Shown here one piece after another: positions 1-5,003 of a DNA stretch of 5,432 nt. Origin of the DNA: Phycisphaeraceae bacterium (lineage in GTDB: Bacteria > Planctomycetota > Phycisphaerae > Phycisphaerales > Phycisphaeraceae); assembly GCA_029260675.1 (NCBI GenBank), contig JAJDCV010000025.1, forward strand, positions 1 to 5,432. Direction: 5' to 3'. How positions within the stretch are numbered: the first letter of the stretch is position 1; each line of letters begins with the position of its first letter. The position numbers and the translations under genes are program-made. The notes under the pieces are model-generated. The model had not been told where the DNA came from, did no database searches, and saw only the letters and a list, made by a program, of their open reading frames with translations.

Positions 1-1361
1 AGGGCATCGACTGGCCCGAGGTCGCACGGCTGATCGAGTCACACGTCCTAAACGCGCCGCCACTTCACATCCCAACCAACATCGATCCCGCGCCGTCCTA
101 CCCCAACACCCCCGCGCCCGAACAAGCCGACCACTACCAACAGGCCAAAACCCTCGGCGAAAAACTTATCCGCGATGGCAAGGTCGCCGCCTTTACCGTC
201 GCCGGCGGGCAGGGCACACGACTCGGCTGGGACGCCCCCAAAGGCACTTTCCCCGCCACGCCCGTCACCGGCAAGCCCCTCTTCCGCATCCTCGCCGACT
301 ACATCAACAAGGCCCAGCAAAAATACAACTGCGTCATCCCCTGGTACGTCATGACCAGCCCCGCCAACCACCAGCCCACCGTCGACTTCTTCGTCGAAAA
401 CAACTACTTCGGCCTGGACCCCAAACACATCACCCACTTCCCCCAGGCCATGATGCCCGCCATCGGCCTCACCGGCGATCAACGCGGCAAGGTCCTCCTC
501 GCCGACAAAGACTCCCTGGCGCTGTCCCCCAACGGCCACGGCGGATCGCTCAAAGCACTCCACACCTCCGGCGCAATCGCCGACATGAAATCTCGCGGTG
601 TCACGCAGATCAGCTACGTCCAGATCGACAACCCCACCGTCCATGTCGTCGACCCGCTGTTCATCGGCCTGCACGCGCTGGACAACGCCCAGATGTCCTC
701 CAAGATGCTCCCCAAGACCGGCCCCAAGGAAAAGCTCGGCAACTTCTGCCTCGCCGACGGCAAGATGACCGTCATCGAATACTCAGACCTCCCCGACGAA
801 CTCGCCTTCCAGACCACCGACGACGGCACCCTCCGCTTCCGGGCCGGCTCCATCGCCATCCACATGATCCAGGTCGCCTTCGTCGAAGACCTGAGCACCC
901 GCCCCGCCGGCTTCGCGCTGCCGTTCCACCGCGCCGAAAAGAAAGTCCCCTGCATCGACTTGAATACAGGCGAGCCCGCCGCACCCACCGCTTCCGCAGA
1001 TTCCGGGGTATCCGGGGGCAACGCCGTGAAGTTTGAAACCTTCGTCTTCGATGCGTTGCCGCTGTGCGACAACTCCATCCTCTACGAAACCGACCGCGTC
1101 GAAGAGTTCGCCCCCATCAAAAACGCCGACACTGCCCCCGGAAGTGCTGCCGCCGTCGATTCACCCGCCTCCAGCAAGCAACTCCAAACCGAACGCGCCG
1201 CCCGCTGGCTGGAACAACATGGCGTCACCACCCCTCGCGATGCCGACGGCCACGTCAACGCCAAAATAGAAATCTCCCCCCTCACGGCCATCAATCCCGA
1301 CGACCTTGCAACAGTTGATCTGCCCAAAGAGATCAAGGCAGGCGAATCAGTGGTGGTATAA
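1..1361 (+). CDS. UDP-N-acetylglucosamine / UDP-sugar pyrophosphorylase (UDPGP family), 5'-truncated by window edge
   Basis: Cytosolic nucleotidyltransferase that joins UTP and a sugar 1-phosphate (probably N-acetylglucosamine 1-phosphate or glucose 1-phosphate) to give a UDP-sugar and pyrophosphate for cell-envelope or glycan synthesis. The frame is open from base 3, giving 452 visible residues. The nucleotide-binding loop GGQGTRLG lies at 204-227 and is followed by PKG. Further family landmarks are WYVMTS, FFVENNYFGL, PNGHGG (528-545), QIDNP (621-635), DPLFIGL, VIEYSDL, FRAGSIAIHM, KKVP, KFETFVFDAL and FAPIKNAD, ending in the usual C-terminal ISPLTAI region. Their order and spacing match eukaryotic UAP1/AGX proteins better than bacterial GlmU or GalU. 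Since the loop normally lies about 100 residues in, only a few dozen N-terminal residues should be missing. The exact sugar cannot be read from sequence. Codons are strongly GC-rich and C-ending. The zinc-ribbon gene follows after 12 bases and may be co-transcribed. Confidence 0.93.
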   Translation, partial: GIDWPEVARLIESHVLNAPPLHIPTNIDPAPSYPNTPAPEQADHYQQAKTLGEKLIRDGKVAAFTVAGGQGTRLGWDAPKGTFPATPVTGKPLFRILADYINKAQQKYNCVIPWYVMTSPANHQPTVDFFVENNYFGLDPKHITHFPQAMMPAIGLTGDQRGKVLLADKDSLALSPNGHGGSLKALHTSGAIADMKSRGVTQISYVQIDNPTVHVVDPLFIGLHALDNAQMSSKMLPKTGPKEKLGNFCLADGKMTVIEYSDLPDELAFQTTDDGTLRFRAGSIAIHMIQVAFVEDLSTRPAGFALPFHRAEKKVPCIDLNTGEPAAPTASADSGVSGGNAVKFETFVFDALPLCDNSILYETDRVEEFAPIKNADTAPGSAAAVDSPASSKQLQTERAARWLEQHGVTTPRDADGHVNAKIEISPLTAINPDDLATVDLPKEIKAGESVVV

Positions 1362-1373
1362 AGCTAGTTAGTC

Positions 1374-2120
1374 ATGGAAGAGGCTTACACGAACAAAGAA
1401 ATCAACTCGCTTTCAACCGACTGTTGGCCTGAACGCGGCCCTCGATGTGAAAAGTGCGGCAGCCACATCCCGGTGTTTGCTGACCTCGCCCCCGACAAGG
1501 CCGCAGAGATACGTGAGTTAGAGAAGACCGACTCAATAGCAGCTTTCAGAGCGATACGTGGAGCGTCAGGTTGTAACCTTGCATGGGCAAAAATCTGGCT
1601 CCTACATCCGGATGGTCCACAACCCAAAAGAACTGAATCTGAAACACCGTGCCCCTACTGTGGAAAGTGCCTGCGGACCGACAAGGCGAAACAGTGTTTT
1701 CACTGCGGCATGGACTGGCATGATTCACACCACACTGAAATGCCATTTATGTCCAGGCCATACAGTGAAAAACTCTGGATCGTTCGTAAACGCGTGCTTT
1801 GGTTTCTGGCGGTATTCTTCACGGCTGGCGGGGTAGGCGCGATTCTCGCATGGCACGTATCAGATGCGACTGAAGATCCCGGGCCAGTTGTCTATCTGTT
1901 CGCGGTCGTAGTTGCAATTATTCTCGGAACCTTACCTACCCTGGCATACTTCCTGAATAAGTGGATTACTCGATTCGATGTGACAAGCTGTCCCGCTTGT
2001 GGAGAATGCATTTGGCCAACCACAATTCAAGCTATTCAAATTTCGATTATTCCTCGCTGCCCACGTTGTTGGAAACGACTTGCTGATCCTGTGAGCGATA
2101 ATAAACACGGAGGAGAATAA
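1374..2120 (+). CDS. Zinc-ribbon, two-helix membrane protein with L7/L12-like segment, function unknown
   Basis: A 248-residue protein of unknown function. In order: a CxxC knuckle (C25/C28); a segment at about 43-77 (IRELEKTDSIAAFRAIRGASG...AKIWLL) that resembles the ribosomal L7/L12 C-terminal-like fold seen in small bacterial proteins; a zinc ribbon with C93/C96 and C108/C111, ending CFHCGMDWH; two hydrophobic helices at about 141-160 and 172-194; and a second ribbon with C206/C209 and C229/C232. The pairs would bind two zinc ions, with C25/C28 unpaired or in a third site. The ribbons flank the membrane hairpin, so both probably face the cytoplasm. The start is the only early ATG. It has no clear Shine-Dalgarno, and coupling to the upstream gene 12 bases away is possible. 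Base composition is near 50% GC in sampled lines against about 60-65% in the upstream gene, suggesting different ancestry. A regulatory or scaffold role is a guess. Confidence 0.85.
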   Translation: MEEAYTNKEINSLSTDCWPERGPRCEKCGSHIPVFADLAPDKAAEIRELEKTDSIAAFRAIRGASGCNLAWAKIWLLHPDGPQPKRTESETPCPYCGKCLRTDKAKQCFHCGMDWHDSHHTEMPFMSRPYSEKLWIVRKRVLWFLAVFFTAGGVGAILAWHVSDATEDPGPVVYLFAVVVAIILGTLPTLAYFLNKWITRFDVTSCPACGECIWPTTIQAIQISIIPRCPRCWKRLADPVSDNKHGGE

Positions 2121-2122
2121 TG
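2109..2122 (+). promoter_or_regulatory. Strong ribosome binding site with TAATG stop-start overlap
   Basis: GGAGGAG (2109-2115) sits four bases before an ATG (2120-2122) whose A is the last base of the preceding TAA stop. This is the best Shine-Dalgarno match I found ahead of any start in the window, and TAATG overlaps are typical of translationally coupled genes. The same bases encode the final His-Gly-Gly-Glu of the upstream protein, so the match could be fortuitous. Confidence 0.45.
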
Positions 2123-2197
2123 TGCCAGGAACCTTGCAACTGTTGCAATAACCGCTACACATCTCGATCCATGACACTCTTTTTACCCCCACCTTAA
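2120..2197 (+). CDS. Possible 25-residue cysteine-rich microprotein
   Basis: A short open frame of 25 codons beginning at the ATG that overlaps the stop of the zinc-ribbon membrane protein. The product would start MCQEPCNCCNNRY and end in a hydrophobic, proline-rich tail (LFLPPP). Four cysteines fall in the first nine residues (C2, C6, C8, C9), a density suggestive of metal binding and in keeping with the upstream zinc-ribbon gene. Support comes from the strong GGAGGAG and the TAATG coupling. Against it are its very short length, a 15-base palindrome inside it that could be a DNA site instead, and the overlap of its TAA with the stop of the convergent membrane-protein gene. I recognise no family. 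It may be only the transcript tail. Confidence 0.3.
   Translation: MCQEPCNCCNNRYTSRSMTLFLPPP
2134..2148. repeat. 15-base perfect palindrome between convergent genes
   Basis: TTGCAAC-T-GTTGCAA: two 7-base arms around one central base. A one-base loop cannot form in RNA, so the real stem would be about five or six pairs with a three-base loop. No U-run follows on either strand, which makes it a poor intrinsic terminator. It could be a protein-binding site or a weak bidirectional transcription stop between the converging genes. Confidence 0.4.
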
Positions 2198-2922
2198 TTG
2201 TCCTTCTTTTCTAGCCCCGGTGACGCCCGCCAAGCCGCGAGCAGGTTAAAGAGAACGAAGAGGGGCACGACGACGCTCGGAGCAAGCACCATGGGGAAAC
2301 GAAGCACTTCGATCGTTGTAGGTTCCTCCGTAAAGACCTGCATGGCCCCGGGAAGCCCCATCTGGATGATGATCCCCGCAGGCAAGACGATGATGCCAGC
2401 ACCGATCAGGTTCCACACACGAAATCGCCTGGCGCTCATCGTCCCGCGACGACAACTCAGGGCAACAAATACCGCGGAGACTCCGAAGATCAGGTCCGGC
2501 ACCCCGACAAACAGCTCAAAATAGATCGGGAACTCACCGCTGAAAGTCTTCAGGAGGGTTCCGATCGCGGCGATGCGCAAGACTTGCAGCCAGGCCCATG
2601 ATTCCCGAGGGATGGCGTCCAGCATCTTGGGGAGGCCGCTACGAAGAGTGGGCACGACAACCCAGGTGGTGACCGCAAGGACCACCGGCACCATCGAAAG
2701 CCACAGGCCGGGAAAAGTCTTTAGAAAACCCTCTCGCAGATAATAGCCAGACTGACCCAGGGCCCAACTGGTTCCAAACCACGCGATCAGGACGAACACC
2801 CCGAATGCCAGACCGAAGGCCTCCGCTTTAGTGGCGAGATCATGTCGCCGGGCACGAATGATGTAGTGAGCAAGGAAGACGACCTGCAGTGCGAACAAGA
2901 ACGGGATTAATGACCATGTCAT
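2194..2922 (-). CDS. Uncharacterised polytopic membrane protein controlled with marR
   Basis: A 242-residue integral inner-membrane protein with about six or seven hydrophobic helices, at roughly 3-22, 36-56, 72-92, 132-155, 168-188 and 210-230, plus a weaker one near 112-124. It carries a VGVPDLIFGVSA motif (139-150), and a late FPMVLAPSVVVPLFVLFNLLA helix. The layout resembles, from memory, a widespread family of unstudied bacterial membrane proteins with G-[IVF]-[PG]-D-x-x-x-G motifs. I recognise no transport or enzyme signature. I chose the ATG at 2922 because AAGGA lies eight bases upstream; 2931 is an in-frame alternative. A longer frame to 3129 exists but runs antisense through marR, has an arginine/proline-rich leader, and would bury the operator. 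The gene lies 49 bases downstream of marR with an operator-like palindrome between, so it is the probable target of the regulator. Confidence 0.85.
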   Translation of the reverse strand: MTWSLIPFLFALQVVFLAHYIIRARRHDLATKAEAFGLAFGVFVLIAWFGTSWALGQSGYYLREGFLKTFPGLWLSMVPVVLAVTTWVVVPTLRSGLPKMLDAIPRESWAWLQVLRIAAIGTLLKTFSGEFPIYFELFVGVPDLIFGVSAVFVALSCRRGTMSARRFRVWNLIGAGIIVLPAGIIIQMGLPGAMQVFTEEPTTIEVLRFPMVLAPSVVVPLFVLFNLLAAWRASPGLEKKDN

Positions 2923-2930
2923 GACAGGCA

Positions 2931-2935
2931 TCCTT
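2931..2935 (-). promoter_or_regulatory. Ribosome binding site that sets the membrane-protein start
   Basis: AAGGA on the minus strand, eight bases ahead of the ATG at 2922. The alternative ATG at 2931 overlaps this motif and would leave no proper spacing, so the 242-residue product is preferred. Confidence 0.5.
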
Positions 2936-2938
2936 AAG

Positions 2939-2954
2939 TGTTGTATATACAACA
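2939..2954. promoter_or_regulatory. Candidate MarR operator, downstream copy
   Basis: A perfect 16-base palindrome, TGTTGTATATACAACA, lies in the 49-base gap between marR and the membrane-protein gene, ending 16 bases before the predicted start codon. Thirteen consecutive bases (TGTATATACAACA, 2942-2954) recur ahead of marR at 3449-3461. MarR dimers bind palindromes of about this size. On the minus strand TATATA/TATACA inside the site could act as a -10, but I see no good -35 at the right distance, so this copy may act as an auxiliary site or block read-through rather than cover a strong promoter. Confidence 0.65.
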
Positions 2955-2971
2955 TACAGGTCATAATAACA

Positions 2972-3439
2972 TCAGTCGTGTCCGAGACGTTCCCAGACGT
3001 TGTTGGCGACACCACAGATCGATTTTGCCCCGGACTTCCCCAGCAGCGACTCGGCCTGTGCCTGCGCCGTCTCCCACAGGGGCAGGGACTTGGCGAACAG
3101 CCGCCGGCCCTTGGCGCTGAGGCTGACACATTGTGTGCGGTCGGTCTCGCCGGGCGACACCGTTACCCAGCCGTTGCTGTGCATCCGATCGATGTTTCGG
3201 CTGACCGTCGACTTCTCCATTTTCAACACACTTGCGACCCGCCCCGGGGAGACCGGCCTCTGCCGTGCGATCACCACGAGCATCGTCATCTGGCCCGAGG
3301 TCATCCCAAGCGGTCGCAGCGCGTCGTCGTAGATCCCCGTGATCGTCCGGTTCAACAGCCGGACACGGGTCGCCAGGCACTTGCCCGCGACCAGATTGGC
3401 GGCTTGGAGGGTTTCGGATTGGGTCGTGCCACTTTTCAT
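2972..3439 (-). CDS. MarR-family winged-helix transcriptional regulator
   Basis: A 155-residue protein, the usual length for MarR repressors, which bind palindromic DNA as dimers and usually release it on binding a small molecule or on cysteine oxidation. Helical N-terminal dimerisation region at about 10-45 with IYDDALRPLGMTSGQM; helix-turn-helix at about 62-90 with recognition helix EKSTVSRNIDRM (75-86); wing at 91-108 with the characteristic D100-R101 and SLSAKGR; C-terminal helices close the dimer domain. C21 lies in the first helix and might sense oxidants, but by my rough alignment it is two residues out of register with the OhrR sensor cysteine. The ATG at 3439 has no Shine-Dalgarno and sits seven bases from an operator palindrome that overlaps a promoter, implying autoregulation. 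The membrane-protein gene follows and is the likely regulated partner. The ligand cannot be inferred. Confidence 0.92.
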   Translation of the reverse strand: MKSGTTQSETLQAANLVAGKCLATRVRLLNRTITGIYDDALRPLGMTSGQMTMLVVIARQRPVSPGRVASVLKMEKSTVSRNIDRMHSNGWVTVSPGETDRTQCVSLSAKGRRLFAKSLPLWETAQAQAESLLGKSGAKSICGVANNVWERLGHD

Positions 3440-3446
3440 ACCGACA

Positions 3447-3460
3447 GATGTATATACAAC
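3447..3460. promoter_or_regulatory. Candidate MarR operator, marR-proximal copy
   Basis: GATGTATATACAAC, with a 10-base perfect palindromic core TGTATATACA (3449-3458). It matches the downstream copy at 2940-2953 in 13 of 14 positions. It lies seven bases before the marR start codon and contains the -10 element of the predicted promoter, so binding would block RNA polymerase. This is the usual arrangement for MarR autorepression. Confidence 0.7.
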
Positions 3461-3477
3461 AATTGGGGGCGTGTCAA
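3449..3477 (-). promoter_or_regulatory. Predicted sigma-70-type promoter of marR
   Basis: On the minus strand a perfect -35 hexamer TTGACA (3477-3472) is followed by a 17-base spacer and TATACA (3454-3449), which matches four of six bases of TATAAT. Transcription would start near 3442, leaving only about three bases before the marR ATG, in keeping with the lack of a Shine-Dalgarno there. The -10 lies inside the operator palindrome. Confidence 0.6.
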
Positions 3478-3636
3478 TGGATTCACAGCGAATAATTCAA
3501 CTAATTTTGTCAGCCCGGCGGCCGCCTCTCCTGATCGACAAGGCTTAAAATGACTGGCCATAACCGCTTACGTCCAGATTCACGCCACCATCTAGCTGAT
3601 AGAATCCCAGGCCCCATTTGAAACATTGACCCCAAT
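3461..3636. other. Gap between the PGPGW gene and marR
   Basis: Besides the -35 element at its left end, this gap holds no convincing gene. Two minus-strand frames are only suggestive. One is a 38-codon frame (3510-3626) with an ATG and a basic, tryptophan-containing product. The other is a frame ending at 3545 whose last 20 residues (GFYQLDGGVNLDVSGYGQSF) look protein-like, but its upstream part is a shadow of the PGPGW gene. Base composition is lower in GC than in the flanking genes. I see no terminator with a U-run. Confidence 0.3.
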
Positions 3637-4050
3637 CTAGGGCGCAACACATATGGCCTCCCGCCCCGCTTTCTGCCGCACCCAGTTGATCATCTTCAAG
3701 ACGCGCCGCCGTGAGATCAACCACTTCTCGAAGCGGTACTTGCCCGGGAAGTCCAGGAGCAGTACCCCGACCAGCATCGTCAGCAGCCCCTGGCCCGGCA
3801 CCACGAACATGACCAGGCCCGCCAGCATCAGCACGACGCCCAACGCGTTCTTCCCGATACGCAGGACAACACGCACGGCCGGGTGCTGATGTTTCCACGG
3901 CCGATCGGGCCGTGTGGGTTGAGCGAAATAATCAGCCGGGATCCGCGCAATCAAAATGGGCACGATAATCAGGCTGGCGAAGAACGTAACCACCGACGCC
4001 GCCGTCAGCCACCATAGCAACGTGTCGTGTGCATGTATCCAATCGAGCAT
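3637..4050 (-). CDS. Small PGPGW-type transmembrane protein
   Basis: A 137-residue membrane protein. Helices lie at about 13-36, 66-84 and 89-100. The second and third are joined by the turn VVPGQGLL (83-90), which corresponds to the PGPGW signature of the putative transmembrane family of that name. It is followed by LLLDFPGKYRFEKWLISRRRVLKMINWVRQKAGR, a positively charged cytoplasmic tail typical of members outside the actinobacteria. The family has no assigned function that I know of. Q replaces the second P, and the signature tryptophan is a leucine, so this is a divergent variant. The ATG at 4050 is preceded by a purine-rich GGGGCGA. The gene is on the same strand as the phosphoesterase upstream, but the 152-base gap with a hairpin suggests separate or attenuated transcription. 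Confidence 0.8.
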   Translation of the reverse strand: MLDWIHAHDTLLWWLTAASVVTFFASLIIVPILIARIPADYFAQPTRPDRPWKHQHPAVRVVLRIGKNALGVVLMLAGLVMFVVPGQGLLTMLVGVLLLDFPGKYRFEKWLISRRRVLKMINWVRQKAGREAICVAP

Positions 4051-4140
4051 CGGTCGCCCCGTGTGTGTTGACTAAATCGACCCGCCCCGCGGTATTCATA
4101 CACATTCACTCAAACGCATCGCCCGCCGTTTGTCCCTCAG

Positions 4141-4159
4141 CCCCCGGCTTTGCCGGGGG
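4141..4159. terminator. GC-rich hairpin between phosphoesterase and PGPGW genes
   Basis: CCCCCGGC-TTT-GCCGGGGG: eight perfect G-C pairs around a three-base loop, about 45 bases after the phosphoesterase stop on the minus strand. No U-run follows on either strand, so it is not a classical intrinsic terminator. It may be a transcript-end stabiliser, a terminator of the U-poor kind, or a copy of a dispersed intergenic palindrome. I infer a transcript-end role from its position only. Confidence 0.45.
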
Positions 4160-4202
4160 GCCGCCCCACGATGGCCGGCACGTATATCAAACAACACCCG
4201 CC

Positions 4203-5003
4203 TTATGCACCTACTTCTACGCGCGTCACGCCCGGCATGTTCAGCGCGATGTACTCGTGACGCGCCTCATCCCCATCAAGGTCGTAACGGATTACCCCCA
4301 GCGCATCCGGGTCCGCGACCTCGCCGGACAGCCCGGGGATCCGGACCTGGAACGTGCAGGATGGGCACCAGACGCGCGGCGGCTGCGCTGACGGGAACGA
4401 TGCGTAGTGGTGTAGATGCCCGGTCGCCAGCACACGCACCTTGGGCCGAAACAGCAACGGCAGCAGCCGGCAGCGCGCCCCGGCGTCGACCGGCCAGTAG
4501 TGCGCATGAGCCACCCCGTCATCGACCGGCCCAAGGTCCAATGGCATGTGCATGAACACCGCCGCCCGCTGGGTCGAATCGAGCTGCGCCTCAAGCCACT
4601 CCAGTTGTTCTTCTTCCTCCGGCCAACCCGAACCCGTGATCTGCGTGTTCAGTGTCAGGATCGCCCAGCCGCCCAGGTCCCGCCGCTCCCAGCCCCGGCC
4701 GAAGTGTTGTGACCAGTGTTCGTACAGCCCGCGTGTCACCCCGAACTTGCCCACCGAAAGCTTGTTGCCCACATCGTGGTTGCCCGGCGTCACGACGGTG
4801 TCCACCTCAAGCGAGTCAAGCCACGGCCGCGCATCATCCACCTCCTTAGGCGACGCGATCGGGTTCTCGCACACATCGCCGGTCACCACCACCAGGTCCG
4901 GCCGAACATCCGCGACCGCCGCCCGCAACACCTCGGCCCGCGCCGCGTCGTGCTCCGGCAGACGCCCAAGATGCAAATCGGATATCTGAAGTATCACCGG
5001 CAT
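4203..5003 (-). CDS. Calcineurin-like metallophosphoesterase (CpdA/Icc-like)
   Basis: A 266-residue soluble enzyme expected to hydrolyse phosphodiester or phosphomonoester bonds with two metal ions. All metal-binding motifs are present in order: D9-L-H11 (SDLHLG), G42-D43 (VTGDV), G74-N-H-D77, H152 (FMHMP) and G195-H-L-H198. D9, H11, D43, N75, H152, H196 and H198 are the expected ligands, so the enzyme should be active. Length and motif spacing fit the class III cyclic-nucleotide phosphodiesterase-like group. No signal peptide is seen, and the first strand VILQISDLHLG begins at residue 3, so the ATG at 5003 is well supported although only a purine-rich AAGAAGAAGA precedes it. The substrate cannot be read from sequence: cAMP is possible but many relatives act on other esters. 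The neighbours give no pathway clue. Confidence 0.92.
   Translation of the reverse strand: MPVILQISDLHLGRLPEHDAARAEVLRAAVADVRPDLVVVTGDVCENPIASPKEVDDARPWLDSLEVDTVVTPGNHDVGNKLSVGKFGVTRGLYEHWSQHFGRGWERRDLGGWAILTLNTQITGSGWPEEEEQLEWLEAQLDSTQRAAVFMHMPLDLGPVDDGVAHAHYWPVDAGARCRLLPLLFRPKVRVLATGHLHHYASFPSAQPPRVWCPSCTFQVRIPGLSGEVADPDALGVIRYDLDGDEARHEYIALNMPGVTRVEVGA

Noticed and set aside
48..674. Long minus-strand open frame opposite the pyrophosphorylase
   Set aside because: It is antisense to a clearly conserved gene; its glycine/valine/aspartate-rich product is the usual shadow of GC-rich coding DNA.
2923..3129. N-terminal extension of the membrane-protein frame to 3129 (311 residues)
   Set aside because: It runs through the end of marR in another frame, its leader is arginine/proline/serine-rich without membrane character, and the AAGGA-spaced ATG at 2922 gives a natural start directly before the first helix.
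2921..3553. Plus-strand 210-codon frame opposite marR
   Set aside because: It lies antisense to a well-supported MarR gene, and the product has no domain features.
3545..3898. Minus-strand 117-codon frame overlapping the PGPGW gene
   Set aside because: Most of it is an out-of-frame shadow of the membrane protein; only its last part is free, and that is noted in the gap entry.
4175..4190. Third operator copy around GTATATC near 4182
   Set aside because: Only a few bases match and there is no palindrome.
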